Shown here: piece after piece, positions 22,900 to 31,120 of the stretch
Position numbering within the stretch: the first letter of the stretch is position 1
Layout of the letters: every line of letters begins with the position of its first letter
From: Trichomonas vaginalis G3
Lineage: Eukaryota; Parabasalia; Trichomonadida; Trichomonadidae
Assembly (NCBI RefSeq): GCF_026262505.1
Contig: NC_067205.1
Location: 9,176,001-9,240,000, forward strand
Length of the DNA stretch: 64,000 nt
Direction of reading: 5' to 3'
Translations under genes and position numbers: made by a program
The notes under the pieces: model-generated
What the model was told of the DNA's origin: nothing
What the model saw: the letters and a program-made list of their open reading frames with translations, nothing else
The model's database searches: none

Positions 22900-23655
22900 T
22901 TATAGGACCTCTCTCATATTCTATCTTGTCATATCTAAACCATAGTCATGTATGTCCTCTAACCATCTCATAACGGTTTCCAAACCACTTTTATCGGATG
23001 TAAAGTAAAAGCATGGATGGTTATGTAAAACGTCTAAAGTTTCTAAAGAGTCTCTCAAAGTCCAGTCTACTTGGCATTTAAAATCCCATGTGTTATAGAA
23101 CGGCGGGTCCACTATAAAGAAAACATTCCTTGTCTTTATATTTTTCATACAACTCTGTCCAATGACATCTCACAAACTCTATACCCTCAATATATTTTTC
23201 TATGTTCCTCTTTGAAAACATTTGTATAGTTAAGATATAAAACTTTTGACATAAGTGTTTCAATGTCATGAAACTTATAGAACCACTATATAATAGTCTA
23301 GCAGATATACTATCCAGTCTATATATTCTGCTTTTTTCAAAAACCTCTCTCACAATATTTTTGTTATCTACTGGTATACGTTCCATCTTACCTATAGGTA
23401 TCTTTTCTTTAACTCTTTCAATATATTGTTTGTGTCTGGTATAGTTTGAGACGGTCCATATAGTTGTCGAAGTCATTGCAATATAATCTTTGAGTCTGGG
23501 AATATTGTATGGCACAAATGGATATATAGAAACTTTCCACCGAACAAATCTACAAATGTTAGACCATTCGGTAGTTTCTTAAGTTCTCTCAATATAATAT
23601 CTTTACATTTACTCTTATTTCCAAAGAACGGTAACGGAGGTTTTGTAAAATTCAT
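22900..23655 (-). pseudogene. Dam-like adenine-N6 methyltransferase (Polinton A)
   Basis: Decayed inverse copy of 24448-25205. Motif I region PLPFFGNKSKCKD, FVDLFGG, and motif IV VDPPFYNTW mark a D12-class (Dam) adenine methyltransferase. It is the gene nearest the right terminal repeat. A few breaks. Confidence 0.7.
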
Positions 23656-23926
23656 TTATATATATAATAAAAATGTTTTTACCCGAAAAGTGACAGAAAA
23701 GTGACAAAGCATGAAAACATATATAATTTGTGAAAAAGTGAAACATATATAATGTTTTCGACCCAGAAGAAGGCTTCTTCCCAGAAGCAATGGAGGAAGA
23801 AGAAGATCCTCCGAATTCACACCAGAAGACTAACAATTTTCCGAATAAAAACTTCATTTATACTAAACATCTTCGGGGCTAGAGGGCACGAAGTGCCTGG
23901 AAGCCCCACTACCTTTTTTTTTTTTT
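23656..23926 (-). repeat. Right subterminal region and terminal inverted repeat of Polinton A
   Basis: The terminal repeat occupies about 23862-23913 followed by a T-tract (23914-23926). Hairpin: GGGGCT 23875-23880 with AGCCCC 23902-23907, inner GGCAC 23885-23889 with GTGCC 23893-23897. Between it and the methyltransferase start lies a stretch matching 24243-24447 of Polinton B, with repeated AAACATATATAAT words. A Glu-rich frame (EGFFPEAMEEEEDPPNS) is visible there but not supported as a gene. Confidence 0.75.
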
Positions 23927-24181
23927 ACAAAAACATATGGTGTTCAATTAGTTTATAATAATATAAATATTAAGATTATCCAAAATAAGAAAAACTAGGT
24001 TTTGAGAACACTTTTGAGATGATAATCAAAATATTTTGATTGAAAAATAATATATTATTTATCAGATATAGAATGGATTTTTTCAAATTTAAAAATTCTG
24101 AAAATAAACAGTTTTGTAAAGTAAAAAAAATGAACGAAAACTCGAGACCTCGTATTCCAAATGAATGGGTAAGATATATGT
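23927..24181. other. 255-base host-like spacer between two Polintons
   Basis: AT-rich DNA unlike either element. It ends with a short frame from 24131 (MNENSRPRIPNEWVRYM) that stops at the next element's border; this may be the cut-off start of a host gene or chance. No obvious short direct repeat links its ends with the outer flanks. Confidence 0.6.
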
Positions 24182-24447
24182 AAAAAAAAGGTAGTGGGGC
24201 TTCCAGGCACTTCGTGCCCTCTAGCCCCGAAGATGTTTAGTATAAATGAAGTTTTTATTCGGAAAATTGTTAGTCTTCTGGTGTGAATTCGGAGGACTCT
24301 TCTTCTTCCTCCATTGCTTCTGGGAAGAAGCCTTCTTCTGGGTCGAAAACATTATATAATGTTTCACTTTTCACAATTATATATGTTTTCATGCTTTGTC
24401 ACTTTTCTGTCACTTTTCGGTAAAAACATTTTTATTATTATATATAA
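24182..24447 (+). repeat. Left terminal repeat and subterminal region of Polinton B
   Basis: A-tract 24182-24189, then the terminal repeat to about 24245. Hairpin: GGGGCT 24196-24201 with AGCCCC 24223-24228, inner GGCAC 24206-24210 with GTGCC 24214-24218, loop TTC. The rest to the methyltransferase start is AT-rich, with ATATATAAATGA-type sequence just before the ATG. Confidence 0.85.
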
Positions 24448-25205
24448 ATGAATTTTACAAAACCTCCGTTACCGTTCTTTGGAAATAAGAGTAAATGTAA
24501 AGATATTATATTGAGAGAACTTAAGAAACTACCGAATGGTCTAACATTTGTAGATTTGTTCGGTGGAAGTTTCTATATATCCATTTGTGCCATACAATAT
24601 TCCCAGACTCAAAGATTATATGCAATGACTTCGACAACTATATGGACCGTCTCAAACATATACCAGACACAAACAATATATTGAAAGAGTTAAAAAGAAA
24701 AGATACCTATAGGTAAGATGGAACGTATACCAGTAGATAACAAAAATATTGTGAGAGAGGTTTTGAAAAAGCAGAATATATAGACTGGGATAGTATATCT
24801 GCTAGACTATTATATAGTGGTTCTATAAGAGTTCATGACATTGAAACACTTATGTCAAAAGTTTTATATCTTAACTATACAAATGTTTTCAAAGAGGACA
24901 TAGAAAAATATATTGAGGGTATAGAGTTTGTGAGATGTCATTGGACAGAGTTGTATGAAAAATATAAAGACAAGGAAAATGTTTTCTTTATAGTGGACCC
25001 ACCGTTCTATAACACATGGGATTTTCAATGCCAAGTAGACTGGACTTTGAGAGACTCTTTAGAAACTTTAGACGTTTTACATAACCATCCATGCTTTTAC
25101 TTTACATCCGATAAAAGTGGTTTGGAAACCGTTATGAGATGGTTAGAGGACATACATGACTATGAGTTTAGATATGACAAGATAGAATATGAGAGAGGTC
25201 TATAA
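24448..25205 (+). pseudogene. Dam-like adenine-N6 methyltransferase (Polinton B)
   Basis: D12-class methyltransferases move a methyl group from S-adenosylmethionine to adenine N6. Visible motifs: PLPFFGNKSKCKD near the start (AdoMet-binding motif I region), FVDLFGGSFYIS, and VDPPFYNTWDF (catalytic motif IV) in the last third. Total span about 250 codons is normal for Dam. It may mark element DNA against host or rival nucleases, or act in gene control; that is inference. A couple of breaks. Confidence 0.75.
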
Positions 25206-25248
25206 ACCGGAGAAAGTGTCATAACAAAGAAATTTTATTAGTAAGTAA

Positions 25249-25395
25249 ATGTGGTTTGAAATAGGACTACTTGTTTTAGGTTTTTTTCCATTGTGTCATT
25301 TATTTATTTGACGTGCAGAAAAGTACAGAGAATATGAAGATGAACCAATGCCTGCAAATGTTCTATATGTACTCGTAAGAAGTATTTTTATCTAA
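25249..25395 (+). pseudogene. Small membrane-type protein (Polinton B)
   Basis: Begins MWFEIGLLVLGFFPLCHLFI, a single hydrophobic helix, followed by a short charged tail region (EKYREYEDEPMPANVL). It lies directly after the methyltransferase with a GTAAGTAA-type leader. Function unknown. Broken. Confidence 0.35.
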
Positions 25396-25401
25396 TATTA
25401 A

Positions 25402-25761
25402 ATGGACGCACAGAACTTAGCGAATGCACAGCAACCTGGACAACCAAACCCAGGAATATTCAAATGAAGTTAGAATACAAACTGCAATGGCAAACTATGG
25501 TCAAGTGCCAACAGATGTACAAATGCAAACTGCCATGTCAAATGACGCTGCGTAGGTTTGCCACCATGGTATGCAAATATGAGATGGAAAGAGTTTTATA
25601 CAAACCTGAAGTGGGATATTAAACAACTTTATGCAGATGACGCGAACACAGGAGTTGACCCAGAATATGTTTTTCTACAGAGGAGAAACAGAATGTATGA
25701 GCTCCAGTTAAAGAATGCTATGGAACTCAACAGGAAACGTAAGAGACTAGGCGGACATTAG
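25402..25761 (+). pseudogene. Unknown Gln/Asn-rich protein with basic end (Polinton B)
   Basis: Starts MDAQNLANAQQPGQPNPG. It continues with a repeated QTAMANYGQVPTDVQ-like pattern and a helical C-terminal part (LQRRNRMYELQLKNAMELNR) ending KRKRLGGH. Not recognised. Composition suggests a structural or scaffold protein. Broken. Confidence 0.4.
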
Positions 25762-25779
25762 ATTTTTACATATAGTAAA

Positions 25780-26059
25780 ATGGGTTTCTTCAGTAAGATG
25801 GGAAACTTCTTCGAAATGTTGGAAGAGGTATATGGAATGGAATAAAACCGTAGGAAGAGGAATTTGGAACGGTGTCAAAAATATTGGTAAAAGGGTAGGT
25901 CAGTTTGTTGGTATTATACCTAAAGACCCTGAACCAGAAGAACAAGCTCCTGTTATACAACAGCCTGAACTGCACCACAGTCTAGTTGGCAACCAAATCC
26001 AACACCTCAACCGTATTAAAAAATTATTTTTACCGTTCGATAGTAGTAGTTGTATATGA
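25780..26059 (+). pseudogene. Amphipathic MGFF-type small virion protein candidate (Polinton B)
   Basis: Starts MGFFSKMGNFFEML and later has GIWNGVKNIGKRVGQFVGII, an amphipathic helix with spaced Gly, then a Pro/Gln/Glu tail. The gene at 29916-30275 has the same plan (MGLFGALAGVASRFLP...). Such helices are typical of membrane-lytic or membrane-binding virion proteins (for example adenovirus pVI), but no homology is claimed. Broken. Confidence 0.4.
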
Positions 26060-26096
26060 AACTAAGTTCTAAGTAAAACGCATGGTATAAATGGAA

Positions 26097-26868
26097 TTAT
26101 TCTTTTTCTTCCATCTGTAGTAAACCATACTTGAAAGTCTGAAATACTTCACTTGGTGGTTCGTATAACTTTGTAGGTTTTTCGTAAAAGTCATTCATCA
26201 GACATAAGAAAGAGTTTTGCGCACCAGAAAATGAAGCATGAACAATAATAGCAGCTGGGTCGAAAACATTTTCATATGTTCCATTAGGTTTTTGACTTCA
26301 TTAAAAGTCTGGGTGTACTGGATATGCTGCAGGCTGATTTAAACATCCTCATAAATCTATACCATGCCAAGTTGTTATATTTTGTAGAAATATAAACGTT
26401 TTCTCCAAGGTCTTCTATTCTATTGATTTAACAGTTGCATTTTTCTGTCATAAATAATATCGAGATGGTTTCTCCTTCGTCAATGTTATACTGTTTTGCA
26501 TATTCGATATAGATATCGTTTATTTTCTTGAAAAGCTTGAAGAGTTGTTTCTAAGTTTACAAGCAAACTAACTTGTAAAAGTTTCCCTGTTCAAATTTCT
26601 CATACATACGTTTCTTTTGTTATAGTATCGAACTTCAAAACCGACCGTAAATGGGAAACCATGTATGGCTTCTGAAATGAACTTCATTCTACGAAAGCCA
26701 ATAGCTTTTGTGACAGATGGGTCTCTTAGCCATCTTAATGGGTAGTCAAAACGATAGCCTTCATGCTTTACGGTCTCTGTCTCAAACTTTTGACCGACAT
26801 TAGTAAAAAGTTTCATCTAATGGTTTAGTTGTAGCAACTCTTGAATTTTCTTTTTCTATTGGAAGCAT
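26097..26868 (-). pseudogene. Unknown protein of about 255 codons (Polinton B)
   Basis: Starts MLPIEKENSRVATTKPLDET. The middle shows RWLRDPSVTKAIGFRRMKF and a Phe-rich segment, and the end carries YEPPSEVFQTFKYGLLQMEE. Mixed beta/helical character; no family recognised. It lies back to back with the fibre gene (starts 18 bases apart), so they probably share a promoter. It could be a virion gene by position. Several breaks. Confidence 0.45.
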
Positions 26869-26886
26869 ATTTTATCTAGAATAAAA

Positions 26887-28943
26887 ATGTCAAATGAAAC
26901 AGCGTCTATGAGAGAAATACAACACAACCGACAACTCATTATGCAAGCTCTAAATAAGAACACAACAAACTTTTCAAACTATTCTAAGATATCTGAGTCA
27001 TTGAAAGAAGGAAACTTAAAACTGACAATAAACCCAATGACAGATGAGTTTCTGTTTCAAGACAATAAGAACCATACTGTCTGTATAAATCCAACAAAAG
27101 GAATTTAAACGAGAAACCTATAAATGAACTTCTTTTGAAAGCAGATGTTGACAACAAAGCTGACAAAGAATATGTAGACGATGCAATAGAAAAGAAAGAG
27201 CTAACAATGCTTATGCAACAAAGAACATACTCATCCTGAACTAGCAGACAAAACATATGTTGACAATAAAATGTCAAGTGAAGTGACGAGAGCTGAAAAC
27301 GAATATTCTAAAAAGACTCATACACATTCTATATCTGAAATAACAGACTTACAAGAAACCTTAAACAGTAAAAGTGCCGTTGGACATACACATACCATTG
27401 CAAATATTACAAACTTACAAGAAACCTTAAACAGTAAAAGTGCCGTTGGACATACACATACCATTGCAAATATTACAAACTTACAAGAAACCTTAAACAG
27501 GAAAAGTGCCGTTGGACATACACATTCTATATTCTGAAATAACAGACTTACAAGAAACCTTAAACAGGAAAAGTGCCGTTGGACATACACATTCTATATC
27601 TGAAATAACAGACTTACAAGAAACCTTAAACAGGAAAAGTGCCGTTGGACATACACATTCTATATCTGAAATAACAGACTTACAAGAAACCTTAAACAGT
27701 AAAAGTGCCGTTGGACATACACATACCATTGCAAATATTACAAACTTACAAGAAACCTTAAACAGTAAAAGTGCCGTTGGACATACACATACCATTGCAA
27801 ATATTACAAACTTACAAGAAACCTTAAACAGGAAAAGTGCCGTTGGACATACACATACATCTTCTGAAATAACAGACTTAAACGTTAGCCTTGAAAATAA
27901 AGCAGATAAAACATATGTCAATGAAATATACCAAAGTTTGATAGGAACAAAAAATATTGAAACTATTGTTGGTGACTTTTCTGTCAATGAAGAAAATAAA
28001 TATTTTAGATGGCAGTTTGTACAGTCCTTAGAAAATGGTACACGGTGTAAACTCATTCCGAAAAATAACAATGAAATGTATGTAAGCTATAAAAAGAATG
28101 ATGGTACACAAGTTAAAGTTCCATTAGACAACAACTGCTACTTAAACTTATATGGAGACGAACAAAAGAAATATTTAAGAGTTTATGAAATGACAGATAT
28201 GACATTGCCTGACCCAGCTCCAGCACCATATTATTATGACTATGGAGATGACGTCAGAACACCACATGTAGATGAACAAAAGCTAACATTATATTTAGAT
28301 TATTATAGATATAAAAGATATAATGCAATAGAAAAAACGAGAATAGTATACTATTATGAAGATGACAGAAATAAATATTATAGTCAAGATTTTACCTACC
28401 CTGAAAACATAAGATTATATTATAAAAAATATTCTGACACAAACCAGAAGAAACCTGAAATAGTTGCACTATATTTTAAGTTCAAAAGAGACAATCCTAT
28501 AATATCTCATATGTTTGATTTAATGAACCCAGTAGGTTCTATTTATACATCTATGGAAGCAAGAGGTCCTCAAGTAATGTTTGGTGTTGGTGCATGGGAA
28601 CAAATAGTCGACAGGTTTTTGTATTGTGCAAACTCTTCAAAGGAAACAGGTGGAAGTAAAACGATTTCAGGTGAAAATTTACCTGCACACAGTCACTACA
28701 TAGATTTAAGTACATCTCAAGCAGGTTGGCATAAGCATAGATATTGGGATTGGTCAGGAATGACAAAAGGTAAAGGATATGATGTTAAAGACGACGTTAA
28801 GTTTGCTATAAATTGTTACTGGAGTGACACTCAGGGAGAAGGAAACCATACACATCGTTTCAGGATATACGCAAACAACGGGACAAAGTAAAGAATACAT
28901 GCCACCTTACATGACAGTTTACGCATGGTATAGAATTGCTTAG
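26887..28943 (+). pseudogene. Phage-like tail-fibre/collar protein (Polinton B)
   Basis: The N-terminal region starts MSNETASMREIQHNRQLIMQ, followed by about eight 22-residue tandem units of the form ISEITDLQETLNSKSAVGHT. Each unit carries an HTH triplet, a pattern known from metal-binding phage fibre shafts. The C-terminal domain has NPVGSIYTSMEARGPQVMFG, VGAWEQIVDRFL, and LPAHSHYIDLS, and closes with MPPYMTVYAWYRIA. This is the signature of the phage baseplate Gp10/collar C-terminal domain. The role would be host attachment. It converges on the integrase with a 3-base overlap of stop codons. About two breaks. Confidence 0.75.
27316..27866 (+). repeat. 66-base tandem repeat array in the fibre gene
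   Basis: About eight copies of a 66-base unit, each containing AAAAGTGCCGTTGGACATAC. Two versions alternate in blocks, one encoding SEITDLQETLN and one ANITNLQETLN, in the order S A A S S S A A followed by a terminal TSSEITDL. Copies of one version are nearly identical, so the array is still being homogenised by unequal exchange. Confidence 0.85.
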
Positions 28944-29845
28944 TCGTCATTTTCAACTTCTTTAGCATATTCGTCAGGAGTTGTCTTATATTTGTTAGGA
29001 ACTGTCTTTGAAAGTATACCACCTTGAACTTTGACAAGTTTGAAACGAGGTCTGACAATAGTAGTTTTATCTTCTGCTTGCAGTGTGTACATTTTGCCAT
29101 GTTTGCCTAAAACTTCATAATATTCTCTTGTATACTTTCTTCTATTTTTACGAACACGAATGTGAGTACCTGTCGGGTTCCCATTGTTGTCATAGTCAAT
29201 AGTATTTTCATATGGGTCGCGTTTAGGTATTTCTATTTTTACTTTGTCACCTTTCTGAAGTTTGAAGCCCGGCATTCTTTCTTGTTTGTCTCTTTTGACT
29301 AAATTATTAAATATATAGTCTTTCTCTAAGTCAGGGTTGTTTTTCATTTCTTCGGGGGAGTGGTTTCCCAAACCTTTTTGTTTACGGCTATTGTAAATAT
29401 TTAAAACTTGTCTCATCTTTGCCATGGAGAAGTGTCTATATTTGTCGTCATATGACATTTCATTTGCTTCACCACCTTGTGGTTGGTTTAAGTCTCTTAA
29501 CATTTTTATACAACCGTCAATGACACCAAGAGCAGAATGGTTTTGGTCGACAATGAAATATTGGTTTACATTTTTTGAACGCAGATAGTTTTTTACATCA
29601 TCTGATTTGAAAGAACTTTCACAGTCAGATGTCAGTTTTGTTGGATGGTATTTGTCAACGAATATTGTCAAAGCAGTTTTCACATCTAAAATATTTTTGG
29701 ACCATAATGGTATGGCTTCACAGTATCTTGTGTTTTGACCGACAAATATTAGCCAGTATGGTGGTCCATCTGTTCTAACTCTCGGAATGTTTTCCAAGAT
29801 ATCCATAAACCAAGCATTTGGTGTTGAACTAAAGATTTTTATCAT
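28940..29845 (-). CDS. Polinton integrase (retroviral-type rve fold)
   Basis: 301-codon open frame. The catalytic core shows NAWFMDILENIPRV, then YHPTKLTSDCESSFKS, then NHSALGVIDGCIKMLRDL. The C-terminal third has the SH3/chromo-like stretch with KKGDKVKIEIPK-type and RVRKNRRKYTREYYEV segments. This matches the integrases that insert Polintons. An N-terminal zinc-binding domain is not evident, and the start at 29845 is a best guess. Its start faces that of the amphipathic gene across about 70 bases. Confidence 0.8.
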   Translation of the reverse strand: MIKIFSSTPNAWFMDILENIPRVRTDGPPYWLIFVGQNTRYCEAIPLWSKNILDVKTALTIFVDKYHPTKLTSDCESSFKSDDVKNYLRSKNVNQYFIVDQNHSALGVIDGCIKMLRDLNQPQGGEANEMSYDDKYRHFSMAKMRQVLNIYNSRKQKGLGNHSPEEMKNNPDLEKDYIFNNLVKRDKQERMPGFKLQKGDKVKIEIPKRDPYENTIDYDNNGNPTGTHIRVRKNRRKYTREYYEVLGKHGKMYTLQAEDKTTIVRPRFKLVKVQGGILSKTVPNKYKTTPDEYAKEVENDD

Positions 29846-29915
29846 GAGTGCTTTTTTTGTCGCTTTAGAAACATAGGGTCCTTGTTTGGATTCGTCATTT
29901 TTTATCCTATAAGAA

Positions 29916-30275
29916 ATGGGTTTATTTGGCGCATTAGCAGGAGTTGCATCCAGATTTTTGCCCGCAGTGGGAACAATAGCCAGAGGTGTATTTGGAGTTG
30001 GAAGGAAGATTTTGAGTACATTAGGTATACTTAAAGAGAAAGCACAACCTATTATACAAACTGTACAGAAAGGTTGGGATGTAGCACGAGATGCAACAAA
30101 TCTTATTCCAAATCCTGAAACAAGAGGAAAAGTTCAAGGATGGATGGACAATGTAGGAAGACAAGCAGGAAACTATTATAACAAAGCAAATGACTACTAT
30201 AACCAAGCAGGACACTATATGGACCAAGGTGAAAGATTCTTTAACAGAGGATATAACCATGCACAACATGGGTAA
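29916..30275 (+). CDS. 119-residue amphipathic protein MGLFGALAG... (Polinton B)
   Basis: The N-terminal 45 residues form a Gly/Ala-spaced amphipathic or hydrophobic helix (MGLFGALAGVASRFLPAVGT). The rest is helical and rich in Asn, Tyr and Gln with a repeated YYNKANDYYNQAGHY pattern. It is similar in plan to the gene at 25780. A membrane-active virion protein is plausible; the family was not identified. Divergent from the integrase. Confidence 0.5.
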   Translation: MGLFGALAGVASRFLPAVGTIARGVFGVGRKILSTLGILKEKAQPIIQTVQKGWDVARDATNLIPNPETRGKVQGWMDNVGRQAGNYYNKANDYYNQAGHYMDQGERFFNRGYNHAQHG

Positions 30276-30318
30276 ACAATAACCAACCTCAACCGCCTCA
30301 AACGTGGGGAATGTAAAG

Positions 30319-30339
30319 TTTTTTACTGAGATGAAATGA
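30319..30339 (+). promoter_or_regulatory. Start-proximal motif, copy 1
   Basis: TTTTTTACTGAGATGAA immediately before an ATG (30336). The same string precedes the next gene (30490-30510). Exact repetition at the same distance from two start codons marks it as a promoter or translation-start element, or as duplicated leader sequence. Confidence 0.5.
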
Positions 30340-30487
30340 ACAATACAGCATTGAGACAAATGGGTTCAAGATGGATTTGTCGGCTTCCAGCAGTTACACA
30401 CGTGTTTGTCAAGTTCTTCCTATACCTCAGGAAGTTTTAGACCGACTTAAAAAACAACAACAACCAGTTGAAAACAAACCAAACTAA
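30336..30487 (+). pseudogene. Short unknown gene (Polinton B)
   Basis: Starts MNNTALRQMGSRW after the repeated leader. The end encodes LPIPQEVLDRLKKQQQPVEN in an open frame up to the next leader. About 50 codons, function unknown. Broken. Confidence 0.35.
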
Positions 30488-30489
30488 AA

Positions 30490-30510
30490 TTTTTTACTGA
30501 GATGAAATGA
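30490..30510 (+). promoter_or_regulatory. Start-proximal motif, copy 2
   Basis: Second copy of TTTTTTACTGAGATGAA, here before the ATG at 30507. Confidence 0.5.
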
Positions 30511-31090
30511 CCGAAGAAGTTGAAACGGTAGATTTGACACCACAAACAAAAAGTTCAGAACCATTGTCAAAACCTGTCAAAGAACTTACAGATGAAGAGA
30601 AAAATTCAATAATAGAAAGTGCCAGGTCTGGAAATACAAACCCTAACTACAAAGTCACTTTTCATAAAAATGGAACGGCAAGTATCTCAAAAAAGAAACA
30701 GACTCTCACAAATAAAATATTGAAGTCTGAAGGAGCTTTCGAGACAACAGATGGAAAAGTTTACTTCACTGACCAACAGTTCATTATAGAACATCTCATT
30801 GACTTAGAGTCGAAATATTCTAAACTTTACAACAAACACAAAAAGTTGAAAGGAAAACAAAAACAAATGGCATATGATATTTATGAAGATGTTGACGACA
30901 CAACTGTTCCTGCAAGTGAAGTAAAGTCAGAGAAACCGAAAAGTGACGAAAAACCGATAGAAGAAAAAAACCAAAAACTGAAGATAAACCAAAACCAAAG
31001 TTTAGTTTGGAAACTAAACCAAGTCAACCTTCATTAGCTGGTATGGGTTGGCGTCAAAGACTTATGGCAGCAGGCGGTTATGTAAAGTAA
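30507..31090 (+). pseudogene. Unknown Lys/Glu-rich protein (Polinton B)
   Basis: Starts MTEEVETVDLTPQTKSSEPL. A mid-region with VTFHKNGTASISKKKQTLTN may be globular. A coiled coil (IEHLIDLESKYSKLYNKHKK) and a low-complexity Lys/Pro/Glu tail follow, and the end includes LAGMGWRQRLMAAGGYVK. Not recognised. A Gly/Ala end of this sort recalls virion proteins. Slightly broken. Confidence 0.45.
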
Positions 31091-31120
31091 AGAAAAAAAT
31101 ATTTTTTTATTTTTATAAAA
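31091..31120 (+). promoter_or_regulatory. AT-rich leader before the polymerase gene
   Basis: AAAAATATTTTTTTATTTTTATAAAA immediately precedes the ATG at 31121 (only part quoted: TTTTTATTTTTATAAAA). Near-identical strings precede the helicase gene of both copies (15968-15995; 41922-41949 on the other strand), so this is a recurrent promoter type in the element. Confidence 0.5.

Larger units (their letters stand above)
8966..23926 (+). mobile_element. Maverick/Polinton A (decayed copy with an assembly gap)
   Basis: A self-synthesising DNA transposon of the Polinton/Maverick family. Both ends carry the same hairpin-bearing inverted repeat preceded by an A-tract (8966-8976, and its complement 23914-23926). 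Parts in order: large coiled-coil structural protein, small basic protein, major capsid candidate, small genes, minor capsid candidate, SF3 helicase, SSB-like protein, packaging ATPase, two KilA-N type genes, palindromic repeats, sequence gap, Dam-like methyltransferase. Polymerase and integrase are not seen and may lie in the gap. It is broken, with roughly twenty breaks. Shared genes are nearly identical by eye to those of Polinton B, which suggests recent amplification. No clear target-site duplication was found. Confidence 0.9.

Noticed and set aside
23752-23958. 68-codon frame running out of the element through its terminal repeat
   Set aside because: Crosses the terminal hairpin and T-tract into host DNA; chance frame.
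27316-27866. CRISPR-like regular repeats
   Set aside because: Period 66 without unique spacers; the units are coding and in frame with the fibre protein.
27493-28071. 192-codon minus-strand frame over the fibre repeats
   Set aside because: Antisense reading of the 66-base tandem repeats; repetitive CVCPTALFLFK pattern has no independent support.
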